From contig CAVSAT010000008.1 of assembly GCA_963726005.1 (NCBI GenBank), positions 124,001 to 188,000 of the forward strand: a DNA stretch of 64,000 bases, given 5' to 3'. The notes beneath the pieces were generated by a model, which was not told the origin of the DNA, made no database searches, and saw only the letters and a program-made list of their open reading frames with translations. Below are positions 53,159 through 62,345 of this stretch, piece after piece (position 1 is the first letter of the stretch; every line of letters begins with the position of its first letter). The DNA comes from Bog-473 sp963726005. GTDB taxonomy: Bacteria; Actinomycetota; Acidimicrobiia; Acidimicrobiales; RAAP-2. The translations under genes were made by a program, and so were the position numbers.

Positions 53159-54427
53159 GTGAGTGCGAGGCGATTGGACGCGCTCGTCGTCGGGGCCGGC
53201 CCGGCGGGGAGCACCGCCGCTCTCGTGCTCGCCCGCGCCGGGGCCCGGGTCGGCCTCCTGGACAAGGCGCGCTTCCCGCGGGACAAGGCGTGCGGGGACC
53301 TCATCGGGCCGCGGGGACTGCAGGTGCTCGCCGACCTCGAGGTGCCCGAGCCCCCCGGGCTCGACGTCGGCGACATGCTCGTCGTCGGGCCGACCGACCA
53401 CAGGGTCGTCCTCCCGTGCTTCGACGGGGCCACCTACCCGGGGCGTGCGCGCGCCGTCACCAGGACCGTGTTCGACGATGCGCTGCGCACCGCCGCGCTC
53501 GAGGCCGGCGCCGAACCCGTCGAGGGCCGCGCCGACCTCCCCCTCTGGACCGATGCGGGACTCGACGGCTTCGTTCTGGACGGGGGCGTCGCTCTGCACG
53601 CTGACTTCGTCATCGGGGCCGACGGTGCGACCAGCCACGTCGCGCAGGTCGCCTCGCTCGTGGAGGAGGCACGCGTCCTGTGGGGGTTCGCGGTGCGGTG
53701 CTACGTCGACCAGCACGTCGACCTACCGGCCATCGCGCTGTGGGAACAGGAGCGCTGGCGCGCGTTTCCCGGTTACGGCTGGATCTTCCCCGGCCCAGAC
53801 GGAGGTGCCAACCTCGGCATCGGCGTGGGGACTCTGGCCGATCGCCGGGCCGGCGCGGCCGCGGTGCAACGGCTCCCCGCCTTCGTCGAGCATCTCGTGC
53901 GGCTCGGGCTCCTCGACCGGGCGGCGGCGTCGCCGCTCCCGCGCCGGTTGGGCGGCTGGCTCAAGATGGGCATGGTGGGGACGATGCCCGCCGCCGGGCG
54001 CGTGCTGTTGGTCGGAGACGCCGCCGGGCTGGTCAACCCACTCCAAGGTGAGGGCATCGCGCCGGCCATGACCAGCGCCCGCGCAGCCGCTGGTGCCATC
54101 CTGGCCGCGCCCGGCTCCGCCGCGGCGAACTACCGCGGCGCCCTCGCCCGGTCGCACCTGCCCTACCAGCGCGTGGCCGCCACCGGCCACGCGGCGCTGG
54201 TCGGCCGGCCGCGTGCGGTCGCCGCGGTCGGGCGTGTGCTGACGGCGCCCGGGATCGGCCGGGCCGTCGCCGGTGGGTGGGGCATCTTCTGGAACGAGCT
54301 CCTCGTCGGGGCGGCGCCCGGGAGGGCCCGGCGGATCGCCGCCGCCTCGACGTGGGTCGGCCGCGCCGCCACCCGGACCAGCAGCGTCGCGCGGTGGTTC
54401 CGGAAGCTCGCCGACGATGCGGATTGA
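53159..54427 (+). CDS. FAD-dependent geranylgeranyl reductase family protein
   Basis: 422 residues from GTG 53159. FAD-binding VVGAGPAGSTAALVLARAGARVGLLDKARFPRDKACGDLIG, with the K-x-C-G-D family signature, and VLLVGDAAGLVNPLQGEGIAPAM. These enzymes saturate isoprenoid double bonds, as in menaquinone (MenJ) and archaeal or actinobacterial polyprenyl lipids. Together with the UbiE-like and UbiA-like neighbours it suggests synthesis or modification of a prenylated quinone. The C-terminal 70 residues are Ala/Arg-rich. Confidence 0.87.
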   Translation: MSARRLDALVVGAGPAGSTAALVLARAGARVGLLDKARFPRDKACGDLIGPRGLQVLADLEVPEPPGLDVGDMLVVGPTDHRVVLPCFDGATYPGRARAVTRTVFDDALRTAALEAGAEPVEGRADLPLWTDAGLDGFVLDGGVALHADFVIGADGATSHVAQVASLVEEARVLWGFAVRCYVDQHVDLPAIALWEQERWRAFPGYGWIFPGPDGGANLGIGVGTLADRRAGAAAVQRLPAFVEHLVRLGLLDRAAASPLPRRLGGWLKMGMVGTMPAAGRVLLVGDAAGLVNPLQGEGIAPAMTSARAAAGAILAAPGSAAANYRGALARSHLPYQRVAATGHAALVGRPRAVAAVGRVLTAPGIGRAVAGGWGIFWNELLVGAAPGRARRIAAASTWVGRAATRTSSVARWFRKLADDAD

Positions 54428-54501
54428 GCAGGGAGCCCTCCCTCCCCTACCTTGACGGACGCCGCAACAACCGCACGAGGCGCGGGAAAGGTGGAACGCA
54501 G

Positions 54502-55197
54502 ATGAGCGAGCCCGCTGGTCCGCCGCAACCGCTCCTGGTGTCCTTCGGCGCGCTGACCGTGGTGAGCGGCTTCGTCGACGCGGTGAGCTACCTCGGCCTC
54601 GGACACGTCTTCACCGCCAACATGACCGGCAACGTCGTGCTCATCGGCTTCGCCGTCGCCGGTGCACCGGGCTTCTCCATTCCGGCGAGTCTCTGCGCGC
54701 TCGGGACCTTTCTGGCCGGCGCGGTCGTCGGCGGCCGTCTCGCACGTCACGTCAGCCCGGCACGGACGCTGCTCCTCGTCGCCCTGACGTTCGAAGCGAC
54801 CTTCACGGCCGTCGCCGCGGTCGTGACCGCCGCCGTCGGGGCCGTCGCCATCGGCTCGGGCTGGCCGCGCTTCACCGTGATCGCCCTCCTCGCCTTCGCC
54901 ATGGGCATCCGGAACGCCGCGGTGCGCCACTTCGGCGTGGCCGACATGACGACGACCGTCCTGACCATGACGCTGACCGGGCTGGCCTCGGATTCGTCGC
55001 TCGCCGGCGGCACCAACCCGAACTCGGCGCGCCGGATCGCCTCGGCGCTCTGCATGTTCGGGGGTGCGCTGGCCGGAGCGGCGCTCGTGATCCACGTGCA
55101 TCCCGCCTGGGCGCTCGGCCTCGCGGCCGGGATCGTGGTGTGCACCGCGCTGTACTTCGCCCGGGAGGCGCCCCTCGAGTTGGGCATCGCCAAATAG
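54502..55197 (+). CDS. DUF1275 (YoaK-like) membrane protein
   Basis: 231 residues from ATG 54502, ribosome site AAAGGTGG. Six membrane segments; diagnostic VVSGFVDAVSYLGLGHVFTANMTGNVVLIGFA near the N terminus and ALLAFAMGIRNAAVRHFGVADMTTTVLTMTLTGLASDSSL in the middle match DUF1275. Function not established; transport is suspected. Same strand as the reductase, 74 bases downstream, and convergent with the NUDIX gene. Confidence 0.9.
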   Translation: MSEPAGPPQPLLVSFGALTVVSGFVDAVSYLGLGHVFTANMTGNVVLIGFAVAGAPGFSIPASLCALGTFLAGAVVGGRLARHVSPARTLLLVALTFEATFTAVAAVVTAAVGAVAIGSGWPRFTVIALLAFAMGIRNAAVRHFGVADMTTTVLTMTLTGLASDSSLAGGTNPNSARRIASALCMFGGALAGAALVIHVHPAWALGLAAGIVVCTALYFAREAPLELGIAK

Positions 55198-55225
55198 CCG
55201 CGCGCCGGCGCTCGTGCGGCCGGGG

Positions 55226-55702
55226 TCAGCGCGGGCGCCCGTTCTCGAGGTAGAGGCACTCGCCGCGGCCGCGCAACTGGAGGGCCGCGCCGACACGGCG
55301 CCGGAGCGGGCCGCTCAGCAGGTCCAGCGCCTCTGCCGGCTCGACCAGTCGCTGCTCGGAGAGCTCCTCTTCCTGCAGGACGATCGACCGCAGCGTCGCC
55401 TCGGGCAGGCTCCCGCAGTCGAAGAGGAAGCGCAGCCCGCCCGGCTTGGCGGGCCGCGGGCGCAGGAAGTCGACCGCCACGAGGTCGCCGCGCTCGACGA
55501 CGAGACCGACCTCTTCGTGGACCTCGCGCCGGCAGGCCTCCCAGGGGGTCTCGCCGTCCGCCTCCATGATCCCTCCCGGGATGGTCCAGTGCGCCTTGTA
55601 GGTGGGGTTGACGACGAGGAGCCGGCCGGCGTCGTCGAAGATCAGCGCCCCCGCCGACGCCGGGATGCGCGGCAGGACGAAGGGCAGCGCATCCCCGGTC
55701 AC
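55226..55702 (-). CDS. NUDIX hydrolase
   Basis: 158 residues from GTG 55702. The Nudix box is complete: GGIMEADGETPWEACRREVH followed by EEVGL, with the metal-binding glutamates in R-E-V-H-E-E. It hydrolyses a nucleoside diphosphate linked to another group; the substrate is unknown. The start overlaps the sulfatase stop by four bases, so the two are translationally coupled, although no common pathway is evident. Confidence 0.92.
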   Translation of the reverse strand: MTGDALPFVLPRIPASAGALIFDDAGRLLVVNPTYKAHWTIPGGIMEADGETPWEACRREVHEEVGLVVERGDLVAVDFLRPRPAKPGGLRFLFDCGSLPEATLRSIVLQEEELSEQRLVEPAEALDLLSGPLRRRVGAALQLRGRGECLYLENGRPR

Positions 55703-57303
55703 ACCACGCCCAGCCGCAGCAACTGCTCCGCTGGCGCCTCGACTGTGTGCAAGGCGACGCGCAGCATCTCGACCATGTCAGCCTCGGCCGCCGTCCCGGT
55801 GATGTTCTCGGCCTCGTCGGGGTCCTTCGACAGGTCGAAGAGGAAGTGCGCGTCGATGGCGTTGCGCCCAACCCAGAACGGGAGACGATCGCCCGGCGCG
55901 AAGGGTTGCACGATGACCGGGATCTCCGATCCGGGCATGAAGTCCAGGCGGGCCCGGTGATCGGGCGGGGGCAGGCGGACCGCGTCCTCGAAGCCGTGCA
56001 CCGGCATCGTCGACCAACGGTTGGACCACATGGAGAGGGGGAAGTTGTCCCGGGCAGCGCCCCGGGCGTACTTATGGCGGCCGTCGGTCACCTGCACCCA
56101 ATTCCCGTAGACGCCGCCGAGGGCCCACGGCCGGACGTCCGCTACCTCCCCGGTCACAAGGGGGACCAGCGACGTTCCGTGCCCGTTGCCTGCGCGCCCG
56201 ACGCCGAAAACGTCGGCGATGGTTGCGTAGATGTCGACGTTGGTCGTGAGGGCGGCGCACTCCGTCCCGCCTGCGACGCCGGGCCAGTGCACCAGGAGGG
56301 GGATGTGGCCGAGCGGCTCGTACTGCATGACGCCGGGCTTGCCCCAGATGTCCTTCTCCCCGAGGTAATGGCCGTGATCAGTGCAGACGACAACCGCCGT
56401 GGTGTCCCACAGCCCGCGATCGGAGAGGGCCGCGAAGACCTCGCCCACCCAGTGGTCGATCATGCTGAGCTTGGCGCCGTAGTTGGCCCGGATCTGCCGG
56501 CCCTCGCGCTCGCTCAGCCTCCCCTGGGCCACCGCGTCGACGTCGTACGGAGGCCAGATGAGGATCTCGCCGTCCCAGTCGGGGTCATAGGTCCCGAGCC
56601 ACGGCTCGGGCGTGTCGAACGGTTCGTGCGGATCGAACTCGTCCACGAACAACAGAAAGGGCGAATCGTCCGGGGCGCCGCGGCGCAGCCAGTCCGCTGC
56701 GGCCCGCATCGTCCGGGGGCCGGGAAAGTCCTCCTCGGCCCGGAAGAAAGTGCGCGACCGGTCGTAGGGCCGTTCGCCCGCGTGGAGGCCCATCCGCTCC
56801 CAGTACCACCCGCCGTCGCGGGCGGGCAGCGCGGGCGCGCCGATGTAGCTGGGATCGCGATACGTCCGCCACGGGTCGCCCTCGTGGCCGCGGACGTAGT
56901 CCCAGGCCGTGAAGTCGGCGTGGTAGTTCTCGCCTCCCACCTCGAAGAGGTGCGGGTGGTCCGAAACGAGCTGTGTGGTGACGCCGGCACGGCGCAGGAG
57001 CGCGGTGACGGGCTCCTCCCAGATCTCGATAGAGCCCCAGGGCCGCCACAGGAAATCGAGCGTCCCGCAGAGAATGTCGTGGCGCGCCGGCATACAGGGC
57101 AACGAGCCCGTGACGTGCGAGGTGAACTGCACCGCACGCTCGCGGGCAAAGCGGTCGAGGTTGGGCGTGTCGAACTCCGACCCGCCGTAGCTCCCGAGCA
57201 TGTGCCGGTTGAGGCTGTCGAGAAGGAGCACCACCACGTTGCGCACGGGGGCGGGTCCGGCATCGCCCGTTCCCGACGAACCGGCACCGGAGCGTGCGAC
57301 CAC
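55699..57303 (-). CDS. Type I sulfatase (formylglycine, Cys-type)
   Basis: About 534 residues from GTG 57303; a TTG at 57345 is also in frame, so the start is uncertain. The first metal site is VVVLLLDSLNRHMLG, the active-site signature C-x-P-x-R is CMPAR in SLPCMPARHDILCG, and the second metal-site region is VVVCTDHGHYLGEKDIWGKPG. The Cys must be converted to formylglycine by a separate enzyme not seen here. No signal peptide, so cytoplasmic action is likely. Substrate: sulfate or possibly phosphonate esters. It starts 45 bases after the SCO6880-like stop. Confidence 0.88.
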   Translation of the reverse strand: MVARSGAGSSGTGDAGPAPVRNVVVLLLDSLNRHMLGSYGGSEFDTPNLDRFARERAVQFTSHVTGSLPCMPARHDILCGTLDFLWRPWGSIEIWEEPVTALLRRAGVTTQLVSDHPHLFEVGGENYHADFTAWDYVRGHEGDPWRTYRDPSYIGAPALPARDGGWYWERMGLHAGERPYDRSRTFFRAEEDFPGPRTMRAAADWLRRGAPDDSPFLLFVDEFDPHEPFDTPEPWLGTYDPDWDGEILIWPPYDVDAVAQGRLSEREGRQIRANYGAKLSMIDHWVGEVFAALSDRGLWDTTAVVVCTDHGHYLGEKDIWGKPGVMQYEPLGHIPLLVHWPGVAGGTECAALTTNVDIYATIADVFGVGRAGNGHGTSLVPLVTGEVADVRPWALGGVYGNWVQVTDGRHKYARGAARDNFPLSMWSNRWSTMPVHGFEDAVRLPPPDHRARLDFMPGSEIPVIVQPFAPGDRLPFWVGRNAIDAHFLFDLSKDPDEAENITGTAAEADMVEMLRVALHTVEAPAEQLLRLGVV

Positions 57304-57348
57304 CGGGTCATGGTAGAGGCGATGGCGGCCCCGGTTCGGGTTCAATGC

Positions 57349-58722
57349 TCAGCGCAGCCCGCGGCACAGCGGGAGGGTGCAGGTGTAGGCGGCAGCCTGG
57401 TCGCCGTAGAGGCGGCGCAGCGCGAGCCGGCTCTGGCCGGCCGCGTGCTGCACGACTTCGCAGGCGGCAGCCAGCTCCTCCTCGCTGGGCGCCGAGATCG
57501 TGACGTAGCCCGAGTACCGGAACGAGGCATGGCCCTCGGCGAGCTCAGCCTCGCGACGGGCTAGGACCTCGGACTCGCGGGCATGCCGGGCCGTCGAGAC
57601 GAACCCGCCCCGACGGCGCAGCTCCGCGTCGGCCAGGTCGGCGGTCCTCGACGCCTCGACCTTGCGCACCGCGGTGTCGGGCCCGAGTGGCTCCATCACC
57701 AGCGAGAAGGCGGAGCGGGCCGAGCCCAACAGGAGCGGGGCCAGGAAGTCGCTGCGCACCTCCACCCGCGGCCACTCCGCCACCCAGAACGTGGCGTGGA
57801 CCATGCTGTCGACGCGGACCGCCGACCAGCTCTCCTCCATCGCCATGGGCCACGGGTCCATCGGCGCCGGCGCGTCGCCCCGCGAGGGGGCGTGCGCCTC
57901 GTAGGTGCGGAGCAGCTGATGGGCCAGGTCGTCGGCCGTGAGCAGCGACTCGACCTCGACATCGGCGTCGGTGAGGAGGCGGACCAGCGATCCCACCTCG
58001 CGGGCCAGGGTGGCGCACCCCACCTCGACCGACCTGGTGAGGCGCACCTGGACCGCCAGGACGACGTCGTGCGCGCACGTGCGCGAGTCCATGTCGCTCA
58101 GCAGCGCCTCGTACGAGGCGGTGCAGGCGGAGGCCGCGCCGGGCACCGCCTCGGTGGTGGTGTACGACCGCACGCCCTGCCCGTCGTCGGGGAACGATGC
58201 CGCCACCCACTGCACCCGGTGCACCGGGGAGCCCTCGCGGGCGAACGAGGTGAGGACCGACGCCCACGCCCCCACGCGGCGGTCCTGCTCGTCCGCGCCG
58301 AGTAGGGCGAAGCCGCGACCGCGCAGCGAGAGGGCTGCGGTCAGGGTGCGCGCGCCGTGATCGTGCACGACTCCCATGTCGTGCCAGCCGGCCCGCAGCA
58401 GCCGCACCCCGCGCAGGGTGCCCATGCGCCGGGCGCCGTCCCGGCCGGCCCGCCGGGCGCCCCAGCACACGGCCACCGGGAGCCACTCGTCACCCGTCCG
58501 GCCCGACACGGGCACCGTCGCCAGCGCGCCGTAGAGGACGAGGATGCCAATGGCCGCCGCCACGCCGACCGCATTGGACTCCCAGCGGAGCACGAGCACG
58601 CCGAACAGCAGGCCGACCGCCACGGTGACGATCTGGCCCGCGCGCCATCCGGCCAGCCCGCCGCCGCGCTCGCGGGGACCGAAGCGGTAGCGCGTCCCGC
58701 CGTCGCCGGACATCCCGCTCAC
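57349..58722 (-). CDS. SCO6880-like type IV secretion component
   Basis: 457 residues from GTG 58722, overlapping the TrbL stop by four bases. N-terminal RYRFGPRERGGGLAGWRAGQIVTVAVGLLFGVLVLR and a second span (VAAAIGILVLYGALATVPV) match SCO6880-type proteins of actinobacterial conjugation systems, which precede and complete the truncated VirB4-like ATPase. Downstream the expected ATPase is absent; sulfatase sequence starts instead, and the ATPase is found at 44748-46058. Confidence 0.85.
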   Translation of the reverse strand: MSGMSGDGGTRYRFGPRERGGGLAGWRAGQIVTVAVGLLFGVLVLRWESNAVGVAAAIGILVLYGALATVPVSGRTGDEWLPVAVCWGARRAGRDGARRMGTLRGVRLLRAGWHDMGVVHDHGARTLTAALSLRGRGFALLGADEQDRRVGAWASVLTSFAREGSPVHRVQWVAASFPDDGQGVRSYTTTEAVPGAASACTASYEALLSDMDSRTCAHDVVLAVQVRLTRSVEVGCATLAREVGSLVRLLTDADVEVESLLTADDLAHQLLRTYEAHAPSRGDAPAPMDPWPMAMEESWSAVRVDSMVHATFWVAEWPRVEVRSDFLAPLLLGSARSAFSLVMEPLGPDTAVRKVEASRTADLADAELRRRGGFVSTARHARESEVLARREAELAEGHASFRYSGYVTISAPSEEELAAACEVVQHAAGQSRLALRRLYGDQAAAYTCTLPLCRGLR

Positions 58723-60161
58723 CCGGCGTCGCCTCCCTCACCCGGCGGCCACGCACGCGGCAAGGACACGATGCGCGGTCCATGGTCGTCTTCGCCCATG
58801 TAGTACCGCAGCTGCCCGGCCTCGACGGTCCCGATCAGGCTCCGTCCGGGCGGGACACCCTCCCACTTCCACGCGTCCTCCGGAGCGGCCGGGCCCGTCG
58901 GTGCGGACCCCGACTCCTGGCCGGCCGCGCCGTTTCCGGGCGCGGAGCTGAGGATCGGCTTCGGCCCTCTGGGCGCCGGGACCACGCCGCGAGCCACGGC
59001 ATTCTCGTAGACGCGCGGCGCGTCCGAGTCGCCCTCGGCGTGGCCGACGGACCCGGACCCCGCCTCAGCCGACCGGGTTCCCGGAGTCGCCCCGACGGCC
59101 GCCGCCCCGACGGCCGCCGCCCCCCCGGTGGCTGCCCGCCCCGCCGGCGTGGCCTGGGCGAGCAGGCGCGCGTCGCCGAGCGCCTCAAGCCCCTCGTTGA
59201 GGACGTGGCCCACCGCAGTGCGCGGCAACCGCGTCATGGTGGCGGTCCCCCTCGCCCGCAGCCCGTCGAGATGGGCCACCGCGCCGGCCTCGACCGCGGG
59301 GATGAGGCGCAGGATGGCGTAGGGGACGAAGGTGGCCATGACCAGGAGCGCGCCCCCGGCAAGCACGGCTGAGAACCCCGCACCATGGGCGCCGCCGCCG
59401 GCGGTGCCCGACGAGACGGCACCGGCGGCGAGGCTCAGCGTGGCCACGATGACGAACTTGGAGAGGATCAGCGCCGCCAACGTCTCGACGAGCCGCCGGC
59501 ACCAGTGCGACACGGCCGGCCACACCAGGGTGGCCAGCGCGAGCGGGAGGAAGAGCACCGCCACGTAGACCGCCGCCGCCCGGATGAGCAGCTCGATCCA
59601 CAGAACGAACGCGGCCACGGCAACGAGCAACGCGATGAGCAACAGGACGAAGCTGGCGATGGTCGGATCCGCCGCCGCGGCGACAAGGCCCGTGATGACT
59701 CCGGTCAGCAGCGAGCGCACGTCGGCCCCGGACCCGCCCGCCACGGCGTTGCTCATGGCGTCAGTGGCCGACAGGCTCAAGACGACGACCTGAATGGCCA
59801 CCACCGCGAGCAGCAACGCGAGCGGGAGCTGCACGAAGAAGGTGCGCACGAGCTGCCCCGCGTCCTGGCGCACTAAGGCCTGCAGCGTCGACGCCAGGAG
59901 CATGGGAAGGATCACGACGCCGGCCAGCGCCGTCATCTGGCCGTAGTGGGCGTGGAACCAGGTGGCCCCGATGTCCACCGTCGTGGTCGACACGAGCACG
60001 TCGCCGATCTGACCCAGCAGCCACTCGGCCCCACTCGCCACCCACTGGCTGATCCCGTTGAGGACCGACTCGAAGCCCGAGGCCGCGATGGAGCCCCCGA
60101 TGCTCCCGACCTGGCAGACGGGGTTGAGAGCGTCGAGACCGGTGCAGCCGGCGGCCAGCAT
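58719..60161 (-). CDS. TrbL/VirB6-like conjugation membrane protein
   Basis: 480 residues from ATG 60161. After a short Cys-containing start (MLAAGCTGLDALNPVCQVG) come six or seven long hydrophobic segments (for example MTALAGVVILPMLLASTL and ALLLAVVAIQVVVLSLSA), then a Gly/Ala/Pro-rich cytoplasmic tail of 150 residues ending AWPPGEGGDAG. Size, topology and neighbours fit the inner-membrane channel protein TrbL/VirB6. A stop codon 11 codons upstream in frame confirms the start. Confidence 0.8.
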   Translation of the reverse strand: MLAAGCTGLDALNPVCQVGSIGGSIAASGFESVLNGISQWVASGAEWLLGQIGDVLVSTTTVDIGATWFHAHYGQMTALAGVVILPMLLASTLQALVRQDAGQLVRTFFVQLPLALLLAVVAIQVVVLSLSATDAMSNAVAGGSGADVRSLLTGVITGLVAAAADPTIASFVLLLIALLVAVAAFVLWIELLIRAAAVYVAVLFLPLALATLVWPAVSHWCRRLVETLAALILSKFVIVATLSLAAGAVSSGTAGGGAHGAGFSAVLAGGALLVMATFVPYAILRLIPAVEAGAVAHLDGLRARGTATMTRLPRTAVGHVLNEGLEALGDARLLAQATPAGRAATGGAAAVGAAAVGATPGTRSAEAGSGSVGHAEGDSDAPRVYENAVARGVVPAPRGPKPILSSAPGNGAAGQESGSAPTGPAAPEDAWKWEGVPPGRSLIGTVEAGQLRYYMGEDDHGPRIVSLPRAWPPGEGGDAG

Positions 60162-60176
60162 CGCGAGGACCGCGCC

Positions 60177-60212
60177 GAACGAGCCGGACGATCAGAACGA
60201 ACCGGACGATCA
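60177..60212. repeat. 18-bp tandem repeat between the pilin-like and TrbL genes
   Basis: GAACGAGCCGGACGATCA (60177-60194) and GAACGAACCGGACGATCA (60195-60212) differ at one base. The right copy includes the stop codon of the pilin-like gene; the left copy separates it from the TrbL start. Probable slippage duplication. Confidence 0.85.
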
Positions 60213-60503
60213 GTGCAGGTTCGTGCCGGTGTGGAAGAAGAAGTTGACGATGGGCGGTGCGGCACCGATGAGCAGCGCGGCGAGGCCCGACACCAGGACG
60301 GCCCGTCTCCCGACGAGCGACTGCTGGTAGTTCTGGGCGTGGATGCCGAGCGCCCAGGCGGCGGCGCCGACGAGCAGGCCGGCCAACGCCGCAATGAGGG
60401 CCCAAGCGCCGAGTCCGTTCGTCAATTCCTGCAGCGTCCCCCCACCGGGCAGCGCGTTCACGCTCGGGTTCAGCGAGACATCGGCGAGGTGCCACACGAC
60501 CAT
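60210..60503 (-). CDS. DUF6112/TrbC-like small pilin-type protein
   Basis: 97 residues from ATG 60503. Two hydrophobic segments (LGAWALIAALAGLLVGAAAWALGI and AVLVSGLAALLIGAAPPIVNFFF) flanked by a short N terminus (DVSLNPSVNALPGGGTLQELTNG). This matches the small VirB2/TrbC-like proteins heading actinobacterial type IV secretion operons. It is the first gene of the minus-strand run through TrbL and the SCO6880-like gene. Confidence 0.8.
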   Translation of the reverse strand: MVVWHLADVSLNPSVNALPGGGTLQELTNGLGAWALIAALAGLLVGAAAWALGIHAQNYQQSLVGRRAVLVSGLAALLIGAAPPIVNFFFHTGTNLH

Positions 60504-60695
60504 GGGTGTCCTCCGTCGTGACGTCCGGCGCCGGAACCTCCGGCGCCGTCGCCCGGAGAACGGTCCCGCGGGTGGCGGTCAGCACCAGATCCTGGGCGCG
60601 GGCCCGTCGCGTCGTCCGGCGTTCGCCGGCGGCTGCCGAGAGGCTGTTCAGGGGCGAGGTCGCCCCGCGCTCTCCAGCCCTGTCATATTGGGGGC

Positions 60696-62345
60696 GTGCC
60701 GCCGTTCCCCCTCGGGGAGATCAATCTGAGCCAGACGCAGGAGATCCTCTTCGTCGCCGGTGCGGTCGCCGTGTGCGTGGTGGTGGGATTCGCGGCGGCC
60801 CTGCTGGGACGGCGTTCGGGGCGCCGCGCCATCTCCCAACGGCTGGCCTCACTCGGGACCCGGCTCGGCCTCGACCCCCCCGCGGACGAGTACAACATCG
60901 AGACCTCCCTGGCCTACCTGGAGCAGGTGACCGGGGGCGCCGCCCAGGCCGTCACCGAGTCCAGTTCGGACGCCATCCGGTTGCGGCGCTCGCTCGACAC
61001 GCTCACCCAGGGCGTGGTCCTGTGCGACGAGAACGGCACCGTGATCTACCGCAACGGGCGCGCCAACGCCTTGATGGTCAGCCGCCACGGCGACGCACTG
61101 GCGGCCCAGGCGGTGACCGAGGTGCTCGAGGACGCCTGGCACCAGGGTTCGGCCGAGCGCACTCTCGACTTGTACGGACCGCCCCGGCGCACGCTGCAGG
61201 TGCGGGCCCGCCAGATCGATGACGGCCGCCGGCCGCTCGGGGTGATCGCGCTCATCGAGGACGTCTCGGAGCGACGCCGGCTCGAGGAGATCCGCCGCGA
61301 CTTCGTGGCCAACGTGAGCCACGAGCTCAAGACACCGATGGGGGCGCTGGGCCTCCTCGCGGAGACCCTCGTCTCGGAACCCGACCCCGACGTGGCGCAG
61401 CGCCTCGCCGGCCGCATCCACAACGAGGCTTTCCGCGTGAGCCGCATCATCGACGACCTCCTCGACCTGTCGCGCATCGAGTCCGAGGAGGCCCCGCCGC
61501 GGGAGCCGGTGCTCGTCAACCTCGTCATGGCGGACGCCATCGAGCGCGTGCGGGCGACGGCGGACCAGCGCGGCCTCGAGATCGTGCTCCACGAGCCCTC
61601 CCCCCCGGTCGCCGTCATGGGGGATCGGCGTCAGCTCGTCTCGGCCATGCACGCGCTGCTCGAGAACGCGATCACCTACTCCTACGACAATTCCAAGGTG
61701 GTCGTGACCGGCACCGTGCAGCGCACCCATCCCAACCTCGAGCACCCGTCCGTGGCGACCTCGGCAGTGACCACCGGTGAGGGCCGTGCCTGGGAAGCCC
61801 CGTCGACCGGGGAGATGCCCGCGGTCCCTGCCGGAGACGCCCGCACTCTCTGGTCCGAGGCGCCCGAGCCCAGCGAAGCGGCACGGACCGACAAGGCGGG
61901 CACGGTGGAGCCGGTCTTCACGCCCGAGATCCTCGACCGGTCCGCGGCGTCCGGCGAGGCGGTGGCGACGGGCGCCGCGGCGACCGGCACCACGGCGCCG
62001 TCTCCTCTGGTACCTCCCCTCGAAGGCGACGCCACCGGGACGGTGCCGGCGGAGACACCCGTGGCGGCCGCACCCAATTGGCGCATCGAGGAGCGCGACA
62101 ACGTGCGCCTGTCGGTGCAGGACCACGGGATCGGGATCCCCGCCCGGGACCTGGACCGCATCTTCGAGCGCTTCTACCGGGTCGACCACGGGCGGAGCCG
62201 CGACACGGGCGGCACCGGGCTCGGCCTCTCCATCGTCCGGCACGTCGCCAACAACCATCAGGGCTGGGTCGACGTCGAGTCACGGGAGGGTGAGGGGTCG
62301 ACCTTCACCCTCGTCCTGCCCATTCAGGCGGAGCGAGTCGCGTGA
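60696..62345 (+). CDS. Sensor histidine kinase (SenX3/PhoR-like) with an insertion in the ATPase domain
   Basis: 549 residues from GTG 60696; CATATT lies six bases upstream, so the mRNA may be leaderless. One span (residues 17-38), a PAS-like region (about 98-195), HisKA with H209 in FVANVSHELKTP, N-box LLENAITYS (N324), G1 box DHGIGIP (476-482), and G2 TGGTGLGLSIV. Between the N and G1 boxes, residues about 341-461 form a Pro/Ala/Thr/Glu-rich stretch absent from typical kinases. SenX3 relatives sense phosphate through the Pst/PhoU system. The stop overlaps the response regulator start. Confidence 0.92.
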   Translation: MPPFPLGEINLSQTQEILFVAGAVAVCVVVGFAAALLGRRSGRRAISQRLASLGTRLGLDPPADEYNIETSLAYLEQVTGGAAQAVTESSSDAIRLRRSLDTLTQGVVLCDENGTVIYRNGRANALMVSRHGDALAAQAVTEVLEDAWHQGSAERTLDLYGPPRRTLQVRARQIDDGRRPLGVIALIEDVSERRRLEEIRRDFVANVSHELKTPMGALGLLAETLVSEPDPDVAQRLAGRIHNEAFRVSRIIDDLLDLSRIESEEAPPREPVLVNLVMADAIERVRATADQRGLEIVLHEPSPPVAVMGDRRQLVSAMHALLENAITYSYDNSKVVVTGTVQRTHPNLEHPSVATSAVTTGEGRAWEAPSTGEMPAVPAGDARTLWSEAPEPSEAARTDKAGTVEPVFTPEILDRSAASGEAVATGAAATGTTAPSPLVPPLEGDATGTVPAETPVAAAPNWRIEERDNVRLSVQDHGIGIPARDLDRIFERFYRVDHGRSRDTGGTGLGLSIVRHVANNHQGWVDVESREGEGSTFTLVLPIQAERVA

